34,450 nt of DNA from Sphingobacteriaceae bacterium (GCA_035303785.1 DATGRI010000021.1:1-34450), one strand, 5' to 3'; counted from the first letter of the stretch, positions 8,112 to 16,035 are shown. The notes: generated from the letters alone by a model not told the origin. Made by a program: numbers and translations.

Positions 8112-8869
8112 TGCACGCCGCCTGGGTGTTGTGGAAACGGCAAATGCGCAAATTCTTCCGCGGCCATATGGAAATGGTGGCGGCCCTGCTCTTTCCCCTG
8201 ACCATCATGCTTTTCTTCGGCGTCATGATGCGCCGGTTCCTGGCCGGCACCGACCTGCTGGGCGGGGCCGACTACTTGGGGTACATTACGCCGGGCATCG
8301 TGGCCCTGACGGGGGTGACGGCCAGCATGCTGGCGGGCACCTCGGTCCTTAACGATCGGATGCGGGGGGTCATGCAGGAGTACCTGGTGGCGCCCATCCC
8401 CCGGGCCAGCATTACCGCCGCCGTCATGGCGTCGGGGGTGACCCGGGCCGTCATTCAAGCCGTGGTGCTGGTGGCCGTGGCCCTGCTGCTGGGGGCGACC
8501 ATCGAGAGCTTCGGGGGGCTGCTGGTGGGAGCAGCGGCCTACATTCTTTTTTGTGCCGGCTTCACCGGGTTCGCCGTGGCCGGCGCCGCCCGGGCCGGCA
8601 GCATGGAGGCTTACCACGGCATCATGCTGCTGCTGAACGTGCCCCTGCTGTTTCTCAGCAACGCCTTGTATCCCATGGATGCCATGCCCACTCTCCTGCG
8701 GGTGGTGGCCTGGCTGAACCCGGCCACCTATGCCGTCAGCGCCATGCGCCACGCCTTCCCGCCGGCTTCGCCGTGGCACCCCTTCATCGACGGCGCCGTC
8801 CTGGCCGCCTTCGCCCTGGTGGGCCTGTGGACCGGCGTCCGGGCCCTGCGGGAGGTAACGGAGCTGTAG
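8111..8869 (+). CDS. ABC-2 type transporter permease
   Basis: This is the membrane partner of the preceding ATPase. It has 252 residues and about six hydrophobic helices, with a cytoplasmic basic start (WKRQMRKFFRGHMEM) and the ABC2_membrane hallmark near the end (LFLSNALYPMDAMPTLLRVVAWLNPATYAVSAMR). The GTG at 8111 uses the last G of the upstream TAG stop, and GAAGGGGG lies at about 8092-8099. DrrB-like permeases export drugs, lipids or polysaccharides. The neighbour ctaB hints at a role in heme or cytochrome oxidase biogenesis, but this is only inference from position. Confidence 0.88.
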   Translation: MHAAWVLWKRQMRKFFRGHMEMVAALLFPLTIMLFFGVMMRRFLAGTDLLGGADYLGYITPGIVALTGVTASMLAGTSVLNDRMRGVMQEYLVAPIPRASITAAVMASGVTRAVIQAVVLVAVALLLGATIESFGGLLVGAAAYILFCAGFTGFAVAGAARAGSMEAYHGIMLLLNVPLLFLSNALYPMDAMPTLLRVVAWLNPATYAVSAMRHAFPPASPWHPFIDGAVLAAFALVGLWTGVRALREVTEL

Positions 8870-8908
8870 GTTCCCCGGTGCGGGGCCGCATCCCGGCCGC
8901 ATGCCCGG

Positions 8909-8991
8909 ATGCCTGCCCAGGTGCCTGCCCAGGTGCCTGCCCGGGTGCCTGCCAGGTGCCTGCCCGGGTGCCTGCCCGGGTGCCTGCCCGG
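8909..8991. repeat. 12-bp tandem repeat (seven units)
   Basis: Seven consecutive copies of GTGCCTGCCCRG run from 8909. Unit starts are 8909, 8921, 8933, 8945 (one base shorter, 11 bp), 8956, 8968 and 8980. The first unit begins ATG instead of GTG, and the third-to-last base alternates between A and G. The array lies in the 211-base gap between the permease stop and ctaB and is not part of any gene I support. Confidence 0.9.
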
Positions 8992-9080
8992 CCGGCAGCG
9001 GGCTGGGTGAAGATGGGGAACGGTTGTGCTATTATGCACTTGCACCGGATGGCCTTTGGCCGGATTGCAGGTGAAAAGTT

Positions 9081-9983
9081 TTGAAGGCGGAAGTTGGCGT
9101 CGCCCCCGGCTCCGTTGCAGGCACCATCCGCGACTACGTGGCCCTGACCAAGCCACGCATCATCGTCCTGCTGCTGATCACCACGTGGGCCGCCATGCTG
9201 GTGGCTGCCCGCCAGGCGCCGCCTGCCGGGCTCACCTTGCTGACCATGCTGGGCGGCGCCCTGTCGGCCGGGTCGGCCAACACCTTGAACATGTACTTGG
9301 AGCGGGATCGGGACCAACTGATGGACCGGACCCGCAACCGTCCCCTGCCCTCGGGGCGGCTGGCGCCCGTCAACGCCCTGGTCTTCGGCATAGTCCTGGG
9401 CGTTCTTTCATTTGTAATCCTGGCCGTGGGGGTCAACCTGGTGGCAGCCTTGCTGGCCACCGCCGGTCTCTTGTCGTACGTCTTCATGTATACGTGGTGG
9501 CTGAAGCCCCGATCCGTCCACAACACCCTGGCCGGCGGCATCGCCGGGGCCATGCCGCCCCTGGTAGGCTGGGCGGCCATCACCGGGCGGGTCGATCTGG
9601 CCGCCGTCTTCCTCTTCGCCATCGTCTTCTTTTGGGAACTGCCCCATACGTGGGCCCTGGCCACCCTGCGCCTGGACGACTACGCCCGGGCAGGCTTCCC
9701 CATGATGCCGGTAGTGGCGGGGCTGCCCAGCACCCGGCGCCAGTCCATGTTCTACTCCATCATCATGGTGGCCTCCAGCCTGGGCTTGTACTTCACCGGC
9801 ACCTTGGGCTGGCTCTACTTGGCGGCGGCCGTGCTGCTGGGGGGCGGCTTCCTCTACAGCGCCTGGCGCTACCTGCGGGACGAGGGGATGGGCGCTGCCA
9901 AGCTGCTGTTCCGCTACTCCACCCTGTACCTGGCCTTCCTTTTCTTCGCCATGGTGGTAGACGCCGTCTTGCCCACCACGTGA
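9081..9983 (+). CDS. ctaB: Protoheme IX farnesyltransferase (heme O synthase)
   Basis: This integral membrane prenyltransferase attaches a farnesyl group to heme b, giving heme O for cytochrome oxidases. The 300-residue protein (family about 280-310) has the KPRI start motif, then ANTLNMYLERDRDQLMDRTR with RPLPSG, the polyprenyl-diphosphate/Mg binding region, and about eight to nine helices. A second Asp-rich loop (TLRLDDYARAGFPMMP) is present. The TTG at 9081 follows AGGTGA at 9069-9074 with a six-base gap. No oxidase subunit gene is in the window. The gene stands alone behind a 12-bp repeat array and ahead of the non-coding palindrome array. Confidence 0.93.
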   Translation: MKAEVGVAPGSVAGTIRDYVALTKPRIIVLLLITTWAAMLVAARQAPPAGLTLLTMLGGALSAGSANTLNMYLERDRDQLMDRTRNRPLPSGRLAPVNALVFGIVLGVLSFVILAVGVNLVAALLATAGLLSYVFMYTWWLKPRSVHNTLAGGIAGAMPPLVGWAAITGRVDLAAVFLFAIVFFWELPHTWALATLRLDDYARAGFPMMPVVAGLPSTRRQSMFYSIIMVASSLGLYFTGTLGWLYLAAAVLLGGGFLYSAWRYLRDEGMGAAKLLFRYSTLYLAFLFFAMVVDAVLPTT

Positions 9984-10089
9984 CGGGGGAGGGGTTTCCC
10001 CTGGGGCGTGTTGCAGCCTGCCTTTGACGACCTGCCTCCGGCCGCCGGTCCTGCCTCGGGGGGTACATGCCTGCTGCCTAGGCCCCAGC

Positions 10090-10141
10090 CTGACATGCTA
10101 AGCACCCCTGCTGCAGTCTGACATGCTAAGCACCCCTGCTG
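10090..10141. repeat. 24-bp direct repeat at the edge of the palindrome array
   Basis: CTGACATGCTAAGCACCCCT plus CTG occurs at 10090-10113 and identically at 10118-10141, separated by four bases. The second copy runs into the first 21-nt palindromic unit of element A. The first copy holds only the left half of such a unit. This looks like a short tandem duplication at the boundary of the element. Confidence 0.9.
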
Positions 10142-10320
10142 GGCTTATGGCGCCGGTTTTGCCCCTCTGCCAGCAGGTAAAGCCCAGGAAATGGGCTTAT
10201 TTCGGCTATTTTCCCCGATCTCGAGCAAGATTTCCAGGAATAAGCCCAGCGCATGGGCTTAGCTTTCCTTTTCTGGTTGTTCACAGGGAAATAAGCTGCT
10301 TTCCTGGGCTTAAGGGTTTC
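10127..10320. repeat. Palindrome-rich repeat element, copy A
   Basis: This copy, of about 194 bp, contains four 21-nt imperfect palindromes of the form TAAGC-N10-GGCTTA at 10127-10147, 10179-10199, 10241-10261 and 10292-10312. The best is TAAGCCCA, loop GCGCA, TGGGCTTA, an 8-bp perfect stem. Unit starts are 52, 62 and 51 bp apart. Conserved linkers include GCAGGTA before unit 2 and GGAA(A) just before units 3 and 4. The DNA is richer in A+T than its surroundings and codes for nothing I support. It could be an interspersed repeat, a structured RNA or an array of protein-binding sites. I do not recognise it as a named family. Confidence 0.8.
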
Positions 10321-10417
10321 ATCAGTCAAACTCGGTGCCGTTGCAGCAGTGGATCCGCCACCCGGCGGCTGGGATTATCATCTCTTTGCTCCATGGTTCT
10401 GAGAGGGTGCCCTAGGC

Positions 10418-10611
10418 GAAGCACTCTCTCTGAGCTTATTGCGCCCTTTGGGTGGTTCGGGCGGCAGGTATAGCCCAGATACGAGGCTTATTTCCTGCCA
10501 TTTTCACTGGGAGAGGCCAATTCCTGAGGAATAGGCCCACTACATGGGCTTAGCTCGCAATTCCAAGCTATTACACGAGGAAATAAGCACACTTGGTGGG
10601 CTAATGGGTTC
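10418..10611. repeat. Palindrome-rich repeat element, copy B
   Basis: This is a diverged copy of element A at a constant offset of 291 bp (292 at the last unit), alignable almost without gaps. Its four 21-nt units lie at 10418-10438, 10470-10490, 10532-10552 and 10584-10604, with start spacings of 52, 62 and 52 bp. Shared blocks include GCAGGTA, GGCTTATTTC, CATGGGCTTAGCT and GGAAATAAGC, while the bases between them differ widely. Unit 3 reads TAGGCCCA against TGGGCTTA, so one A-U pair of copy A becomes a G-U pair in RNA. The 10321-10417 stretch between the copies shows no repeat or gene. The element ends about 20 bases before a possible sigma-G promoter. Confidence 0.8.
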
Positions 10612-10632
10612 TTTGCGGGGGGTAGGGCACGG

Positions 10633-10662
10633 GCATAGGAATAGCCGGGCCCGGCCATACTG
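10633..10662 (+). promoter_or_regulatory. Possible sigma-G (forespore) promoter for the SASP gene
   Basis: GCATA at 10633-10637 and CATACTG at 10656-10662 are separated by 18 bases. This is close to the known sigma-G pattern (gnATR, 17-18 bases, cATnhTA), with a mismatch at the last position. SASP genes are normally transcribed by sigma-G. A weakness is that the predicted transcript start would leave only about 12 bases before the GTG, so the site is tentative. Confidence 0.3.
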
Positions 10663-10680
10663 GATGAGGAGGTGATGTCT

Positions 10681-10983
10681 GTGGCCAGACCGCCGGTGGT
10701 GGTGCGGCGCCGGCAGCGTCCCCGGTGGCAGGTGCCGCCGTCGCTGCCCAGCAGGCCCGATCCCCTGTACCCGTTGAAAATCAAGATCGTGCTGGACTTG
10801 GGGCTGCTGGAAAAGGTGCGCCGGGAAGGATGGGGCGGCCTCACCTCGGCGGAGTCGGGCCGGGTCGGCGGTCTGATGACCAAGCGGCTCAAGGGAGCCA
10901 GGCAGGCCTTGCGCCTTCGGCCGGGCCCTGCCAGGGGGATGGCCGGGGATGCGGTGAATGATATGCGGGCTCAAACCAAGTAA
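10681..10983 (+). CDS. Alpha/beta-type small acid-soluble spore protein, divergent
   Basis: Alpha/beta SASPs coat and protect DNA in the dormant spore. The 100-residue product has the family core GWGGLTSAESGRVGGLMTKRL at residues 50-70, preceded by the expected helix (LKIKIVLDLGLLEKV). The GTG at 10681 lies eight bases after AGGAGG of a perfect AGGAGGTGAT at 10667-10676; the ATG at 10675 overlaps that site and is unlikely. Compared with typical SASPs of 60-90 residues, it has a basic Arg/Pro-rich N-terminal tail (about 30 residues) and a basic C-terminal tail. The Glu-Ile-Ala site normally cut by the germination protease is replaced by K-I-V. A promoter resembling sigma-G lies upstream. The family call rests on one motif but is fairly specific. 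Confidence 0.75.
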   Translation: MARPPVVVRRRQRPRWQVPPSLPSRPDPLYPLKIKIVLDLGLLEKVRREGWGGLTSAESGRVGGLMTKRLKGARQALRLRPGPARGMAGDAVNDMRAQTK

Positions 10984-11027
10984 AGGGTTGCCGGAGACAC
11001 AGGGTGCAGGCCTGTCCCAGACCTGTG

Positions 11028-11046
11028 GATTCTTAAAGGAATCTTT
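11028..11046 (+). terminator. Short hairpin after the SASP gene, possible terminator
   Basis: GATTC (11028-11032), loop TTAAAG and GAATC (11039-11043) are followed by TTT, 45 bases after the SASP stop. The stem is short and the T run brief, so this is tentative. Confidence 0.4.
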
Positions 11047-11124
11047 CCCCCCGCCTGCGAATGACCCATAATGGTTTGGGCTGTCCCGAAGCAGAGGCTG
11101 CCCAATGGATGGGGGGACGGCGGC

Positions 11125-11943
11125 GTGGGTTTGAGCCTGACGGTATTGGGGCGTTCGGGGCCGTATCCGGAAGCCGGCGGCGCCTGCTCCGGCTACCTGG
11201 TCACAGCGGGCGGCACCCGGGTCTTGGTGGACTGCGGCAACGGCATCACGGGCAACCTGCTCCAACGATGCTCCCTGGCGGAACTGGACGCCATCGTTCT
11301 TTCCCACCTGCACCCCGATCATGTAAGCGACCTGTACGTCATGCGCTACGGCTTCCACTACCAACTGATGACGGGCGTCAGAACCAAGGGCCCCATTCCC
11401 GTCTACGCCCCCCGGGAACCGGCCGGGGAGTTCGCCCGGCTGGCCTATCCCGACTCCCTGGATGTTCGCGGCTACTGGCTGGAAGCCGGGACCTTCACCG
11501 TTGACCCGGGCACCGCGGGTGATGGGGTGACCGGCGGGGCCGGCGGCAGCGACAGCCATCTGGTCATCGGCGACCTGCGCTTCACCTTTGCCCCCACCCG
11601 CCATGCCATCCCTTGCTTTGCCATGGCCATCGAAGCGGGGGGCCGGCGGCTGGTGTACTCCGCCGACACGGGCCTGAGCCCTGAGGTGGAGGAACTGGCC
11701 CGGGGCGCCCACCTGTTTTTGTGCGAAGCCAACATGGTCAAGGGGCAGGAGGAAGCGGCCGCCCGGGTGGGCCACCTGACGGGCGAGCAGGCCGCCCGCA
11801 TGGCGGCGGACGCCGGGGTGGAGCGCCTGGTGCTCACCCACCTCCTGCCGGACACGCCGCCCCAGCGGGTTTACGAGGAAGCCAGGGCGGTGTTCCCCGG
11901 GTCCCTCGACCTGGCGACGGTGCTGCATACTTATGAAGTTTGA
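11125..11943 (+). CDS. MBL-fold metal-dependent hydrolase (YhfI-like)
   Basis: This metallo-beta-lactamase-fold hydrolase binds two metal ions. The 272-residue product has the H61-L-H63-P-D65-H66 metal motif after LDAIVLS. It also has an early DCGNG loop, a later TRHAIPCFAMAIEAGGRRLVYSADTG segment with the third His and bridging Asp, and the closing LTHLLP. The resemblance is to Bacillus YhfI and the RNase Z-like group, whose substrate is unknown to me. GTG at 11125 follows a run of G at 11111-11116. TTG at 11131 or the upstream ATG at 11071 are alternatives, but the residues before 11125 look non-homologous. It lies 33 bases ahead of the aminotransferase on the same strand. Confidence 0.85.
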   Translation: MGLSLTVLGRSGPYPEAGGACSGYLVTAGGTRVLVDCGNGITGNLLQRCSLAELDAIVLSHLHPDHVSDLYVMRYGFHYQLMTGVRTKGPIPVYAPREPAGEFARLAYPDSLDVRGYWLEAGTFTVDPGTAGDGVTGGAGGSDSHLVIGDLRFTFAPTRHAIPCFAMAIEAGGRRLVYSADTGLSPEVEELARGAHLFLCEANMVKGQEEAAARVGHLTGEQAARMAADAGVERLVLTHLLPDTPPQRVYEEARAVFPGSLDLATVLHTYEV

Positions 11944-11976
11944 GAGTGGTCCATTTTCGAAGCGGAGATGATTTTC

Positions 11977-13182
11977 ATGAATAACGACGCCCTTGCTCCA
12001 TCTCAGCGGGTCAGGCAGATTCAACCCTCTCCCACCTTGCGGGTCGACACCCGGGCCAAGGAACTGAAGGCCGAAGGCGTGGACATCATCAGCCTGGGAG
12101 CGGGCGAGCCCGACTACCCGGCGCCCCTCCACGTCAAGGAGGCGGCCATCAAGGCCGTCCACGACGACATCAGCCATTACACCGCCGTCAACGGCTTCCC
12201 GGAATTGCGGCGGGCCATCGCCGCCAAGCTGGAGCGGGACAACAACCTGAAGTACAGCCCCGACGAGATCCTGGTCAGCGTAGGGGGCAAGCACGCCCTT
12301 TACAACGCCTTCATGGCTTTGGTGAACCCCGGGGATGAAGTGATCATCCCGGCGCCTTACTGGGTTTCCTATCCGGAGCAGGTGCGCCTGGCGGAGGGGG
12401 TGCCGGTCTTTGTCGAAACCGACCCGGCGGCGGGCTTCCGCCTGGATCCCCAGGCCCTGGCCGACGCCGTCACTCCCCGGACCAAGGGCCTGGTCCTCAA
12501 CAGCCCCAACAACCCTACCGGCGCCGTGTACAGCCCCGAAGACCTGGAGGCCATCGCCGAGGTGGCCAGGGCCCACGACTTGTGGGTGATCAGCGATGAG
12601 ATTTACGAGCGGCTCATTTACGACGGCCTGCAGCAGGTGAGCATCGCCACCTTCCCCGGCATGTGGGAGCGCACCATCGTCATCAACGGCTTCAGCAAGG
12701 CCTATGCCCTGACGGGCTGGCGCCTGGGCTACGCCGCCGGGCCCCAACCCATCATCAAGGCCATGGCGACCCTCCAGGGCCATGTGACTTCCAACGCCGC
12801 CTCCTTGGTGCAGGCCGCCGGCATCGCCGCCCTGGAAGGGCCCCAGGAGCCCATCGACGCCATGGTGGCCGACTACGCCGGGCGCCGGCAGCTGGTGTTG
12901 AGCAAGCTGGCGTCCATGCCCGGCATCACCTGCCAGCGGCCGGGCGGGGCCTTCTACGTCTTCCCCGACGTATCGGGCTTGATGGGCAAGACCCTGGCCG
13001 GCAGGACCATCGACTCTTCCAACACCTTGGCGGAAATCCTGCTGGAAGAAGCCCGGGTGGCGGTAGTGCCGGGAGAAGGGTTCGGCGCGCCCGGCTACAT
13101 CCGCATTTCCTACGCCACATCCCGGGAGGAGTTGACGGAGGCTCTGGGACGCATAGCCGCCGCCCTGGCACGGATAGAATAG
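11977..13182 (+). CDS. Pyridoxal-phosphate aspartate aminotransferase (class I)
   Basis: The enzyme moves the amino group between aspartate and 2-oxoglutarate (class I, subgroup Ib as in Bacillus AspB); other keto-acid partners are possible. The 401-residue protein starts with the typical PSPTLRVDTRAKELKAEG. It contains NSPNNPTG, the PLP lysine K241 in NGFSKAYALTGWRLG, and the substrate arginine region near the end (GYIRISYATS). The ATG at 11977 has GCGGAG nine bases upstream. The in-frame ATG at 11968 touches that site and is less likely. murD follows after four bases, so the two are probably co-transcribed. Confidence 0.92.
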   Translation: MNNDALAPSQRVRQIQPSPTLRVDTRAKELKAEGVDIISLGAGEPDYPAPLHVKEAAIKAVHDDISHYTAVNGFPELRRAIAAKLERDNNLKYSPDEILVSVGGKHALYNAFMALVNPGDEVIIPAPYWVSYPEQVRLAEGVPVFVETDPAAGFRLDPQALADAVTPRTKGLVLNSPNNPTGAVYSPEDLEAIAEVARAHDLWVISDEIYERLIYDGLQQVSIATFPGMWERTIVINGFSKAYALTGWRLGYAAGPQPIIKAMATLQGHVTSNAASLVQAAGIAALEGPQEPIDAMVADYAGRRQLVLSKLASMPGITCQRPGGAFYVFPDVSGLMGKTLAGRTIDSSNTLAEILLEEARVAVVPGEGFGAPGYIRISYATSREELTEALGRIAAALARIE

Positions 13183-13186
13183 TCCG

Positions 13187-14656
13187 ATGGCGAATGCAAG
13201 GTGGTCGGCAGGAGACGTGCGCTACTTGGGGATCCCCCTGCGGGGCGCCCGGGCGGCCGTGGTCGGGATAGGGGTGGAGAACACACCTCTGGTGGAATTC
13301 CTCGCCCGGCACGGCGCCCAGGTGACGGCCTGCGACGGCAAGGAGGCCGATGCCCTGGAGGCCTACCGGCGCCTGGGCTCCCTGCCGGTGCACTGGTCCC
13401 TGGGCCCCGGCTACTTGGAGCCTTTGGTCCGGGAAGCCTTTGACTTCGTGTTCCTCACCCCGGGCTTGATCAAGGACCGGCCTGAAATCAAGGCAGCCAA
13501 GGCCCGGGGCGCCCGCATCACCGGCCAGGTGGACCTGTTTCTCAGCCTGTGCCCCGCCCCTGTAATCGGCATCACCGGCAGCTCCGGCAAGAGCACCACC
13601 ACCAGCCTCCTGGGGGACATCCTGGCCGCCGGGGGAGCGCCGGTCCATGTGGGCGGCAACATCGGCCGGGTGCTGCTGCCCGACTTGCCCGCCATCGAGG
13701 CGGGCCACCAGGTGGTGCTGGAACTGTCCAGCTTCCAACTGGAATTGGTGCACCGCAGCCCCCAGACGGCGGTGCTCCTGAACATCCGGCCCAACCACTT
13801 GGACATCCACGGTTCCTTTGAGGCCTACCGGGAGGCCAAGGCCAACATAGCCCGGCACCAGGGGCCCGACGACTTCTTCGTCTTTGCCGCCCACGAGCCC
13901 GAAGCTGCGGCGGTGGCGGGCCAAACCCCGGCCCGCCTGGTGGCCTTCGGCCCCGAACCGCCCGTGCCGCCGCCGGATGCGCCGGCGGATCATTGGTCCC
14001 GCCGGCTCCACGGCTGGGCCGCCGTGGTGGACGGCCAGATCGTCTTCCAGCGGGGCGGGGAGCGGGAAGTCATCATGCCGGTGGCGGAGGTGCCGCTGAT
14101 GGGCCGGCACAACCTGGCCAACGTCCTGGCCGCGGTGGCCGTAGGCCGCCTGCGGGGGATCGACCCCGCGGCCATGGCCGGAGCCATTACCGCCTTCCGC
14201 CCCTTGGAGCACCGGCTGGAGCCCGTCGTCACCTGGCGGGGCGTGGAGTTTTACAACGACTCGGTGGCCACCGCCCCCGACCGGACCGCCGCCGCCCTGG
14301 CGGCTTTCGACCGGCCCATCGTCCTGCTGGCGGGGGGCTACGACAAGGGCATACCCTTCAACGGGCTGGGCCGCCACATCTTGGCGCGGCCCGTGCGGGC
14401 CGTGGTGCTGCTGGGCGATACCGCCGGGGCCATCGCCGAGGCCATCGCCGCCGCCGCCCGGGCCGCAGGCAAGGAGGCGCCGCCCGTATTGATGGCGGGT
14501 GACTTGGCCGAGGCCGTCCGCCTGGGGGCCGAAGCCGCCCGGCCCGGGGATGTGGTCCTCTTCTCCCCGGCCTGCTCCAGCTACGACATGTTCCCCAGCT
14601 TCGCCGTCCGGGGACGGCGGTTCAAGGAAGAAGTGAAGAAGCTGGCCGCTTCCTAG
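13187..14656 (+). CDS. murD: UDP-N-acetylmuramoylalanine--D-glutamate ligase
   Basis: This Mur ligase adds D-glutamate to UDP-MurNAc-L-Ala in the cytoplasm during peptidoglycan synthesis. The 489-residue product has an N-terminal Rossmann-like domain (AAVVGIGVENTPLVEFLARHG) and the ATP loop GITGSSGKSTTT at about 128-139, where the family usually has GTNGKST. The central motif NIRPNHLDIHGSFEAY, the HRLEPV segment, and FYNDSVATAPDRTAAAL with the closing LFSPACSSYDMF are all present. MurD is usually in the division/cell-wall cluster, but here it sits alone behind an aminotransferase. The start ATG has a weak binding site, and translation may be coupled to the upstream gene. Confidence 0.93.
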   Translation: MANARWSAGDVRYLGIPLRGARAAVVGIGVENTPLVEFLARHGAQVTACDGKEADALEAYRRLGSLPVHWSLGPGYLEPLVREAFDFVFLTPGLIKDRPEIKAAKARGARITGQVDLFLSLCPAPVIGITGSSGKSTTTSLLGDILAAGGAPVHVGGNIGRVLLPDLPAIEAGHQVVLELSSFQLELVHRSPQTAVLLNIRPNHLDIHGSFEAYREAKANIARHQGPDDFFVFAAHEPEAAAVAGQTPARLVAFGPEPPVPPPDAPADHWSRRLHGWAAVVDGQIVFQRGGEREVIMPVAEVPLMGRHNLANVLAAVAVGRLRGIDPAAMAGAITAFRPLEHRLEPVVTWRGVEFYNDSVATAPDRTAAALAAFDRPIVLLAGGYDKGIPFNGLGRHILARPVRAVVLLGDTAGAIAEAIAAAARAAGKEAPPVLMAGDLAEAVRLGAEAARPGDVVLFSPACSSYDMFPSFAVRGRRFKEEVKKLAAS

Positions 14657-14699
14657 CGGGGCTTGCCGGCTGGGCCGGCGGGCCGGCGGGGCCCGCGGT

Positions 14700-15968
14700 C
14701 TAGCGGGGCCGGTAGTCGGAAGGCAGGCCGAAATATTCCCGGCAGAGGCCGGCCACCTGCTCCACCGCCTCGGTGGGGGCGAAGACGTAGAAGCGCCACA
14801 AGTCCTCGTACTGGTGGATGAGGGCCCTCACCTCGCTGGCCATGGGCTCCTGCATGCCGGTCAGGGGCTGGAGCCCCGAGGGCAGGATGACCAGCACCCC
14901 TACCTCTTTGAACATGGACTTCTGGGGGCAGTGGATGATGACGCTGCCGGGGGGCAGCCCCGCTGCGGCGGCCAGTTCCTCCTCCAGCTGCCGGCGGCGG
15001 GGGGCGCCGGCCCGCCCCGAATACTGCTCCACCAGGTGGTCCCGGAGCCCCCTGCCGGCCCCCTGGGGAGACAGCACATAGGCCCGCTTCAGCAGGCGCC
15101 GCCGCCGCACCCCTTGGGCCAAGGCAGCCGCCATAGGCTGGGATCCTACCGCTAAGCGCAGCAACAGGGTCTCATCGGTCAGGTGGTAGAGGTCCTCTTC
15201 CCGCCAGCCGTCCAGCACCGCCCTTTCCACCGCCCGGGCCACCATGGCCCCCGCCGCCACCTTGGCATGGTGGAGGTACACCCGTTCCGTCAGGAAGTAG
15301 CGCATCCGGAGCAGGGACATGATCTCCGAGCGGGCGTCGGCCCGCAGCAGGCCGTGGCGGGTCAAGTTGAGGGCCAGCCGGCCGTCCACCACGTGGAAGT
15401 AATGGTAGACCCGCTCGTCGTACTGCTGGCGCAGGCCGGCGAAGTAGGAGTCCCGCTTCAAATAGTCCAGCATGTCGGCGTCCACGGTGCTGGTGATGAT
15501 GGCCCGCATCCAGGGGGCCACCTCCGGGTGCTCCCGCCCCGTCAGAAGGGCCGTCACCGGCTCCGCCAGCCCCTGGCGGGCCAGCACCTGGGCCAAAGGC
15601 CCGTCCTGGAGGAAGACGTCCAGCCGCTCCCGCCGGTCGTGGCGGTCGAACAGGCCGGCTTCGTCTTCCAAGGTGTGGCCGAAGGGTATGTGGGAGATGT
15701 CGTGGACCAAGGCAGACGCCCGGACGATGCGGGCCTCCCGGGGCGTCACCGGGTGGCCGTGGCGGGCCACCTGGTCCAGCAGCTTCTGGGCCGCCGCCAG
15801 CACCCCCAGGCTGTGATCGAAGCGGGTGTGGACGCAGCCCGGGTAGACCAAATAGCCGGTGCCGTTCTGCTTGATGCCCCGCAGCCGCTGCACCGGCGGC
15901 GAATCCAAAATTTCCTCCTCGCCGGGCAGCAAGTATATATCGCCGTGGACAGGATCGCGGATAACCAT
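14700..15968 (-). CDS. HD-domain phosphohydrolase (dGTPase-like, COG1078 type)
   Basis: HD phosphohydrolases of this group are related to dNTP triphosphohydrolases and SAMHD1. Many are of unknown substrate. The 422-residue protein opens with the group signature VIRDPVHGDIYLLPGEEEIL, then QRLRGIKQNG and H47-TRFD-H52-SLGV. The metal pair H89-D90 is in ALVHDISHIPFGHTLEDE, and VDADMLDYLKRDSYFAG supplies the later conserved Asp. The ATG at 15968 follows GGGGGAGG with a six-base gap; an upstream in-frame ATG at 15992 has none. The gene is convergent with murD (43 bases between stops) and lies 67 bases beyond the ytrI-like stop on the same strand. Confidence 0.88.
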   Translation of the reverse strand: MVIRDPVHGDIYLLPGEEEILDSPPVQRLRGIKQNGTGYLVYPGCVHTRFDHSLGVLAAAQKLLDQVARHGHPVTPREARIVRASALVHDISHIPFGHTLEDEAGLFDRHDRRERLDVFLQDGPLAQVLARQGLAEPVTALLTGREHPEVAPWMRAIITSTVDADMLDYLKRDSYFAGLRQQYDERVYHYFHVVDGRLALNLTRHGLLRADARSEIMSLLRMRYFLTERVYLHHAKVAAGAMVARAVERAVLDGWREEDLYHLTDETLLLRLAVGSQPMAAALAQGVRRRRLLKRAYVLSPQGAGRGLRDHLVEQYSGRAGAPRRRQLEEELAAAAGLPPGSVIIHCPQKSMFKEVGVLVILPSGLQPLTGMQEPMASEVRALIHQYEDLWRFYVFAPTEAVEQVAGLCREYFGLPSDYRPR

Positions 15969-16035
15969 GGGCAGCCTCCCCCAAACGTACATTCGAGTTT
16001 CGAAGGCGGCTACCTGCTTGGCCGGCGATGGGAAG

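Noticed and set aside
10123-10473. Open frame of 116 codons within the palindrome array
   Set aside because: It crosses element A and part of B, its product has no motif, it lacks a ribosome binding site, and the copies differ by changes that ignore codon phase.
10127-10611. CRISPR array
   Set aside because: The 21-nt units are variable in their middle, spacers have two fixed lengths with partly conserved sequence, and no cas gene is in the window.
10540-12783. Open frame of 747 codons on the minus strand across the SASP, MBL and aminotransferase genes
   Set aside because: It covers three well-supported plus-strand genes and part of the repeat element, and its product has no recognisable motif.
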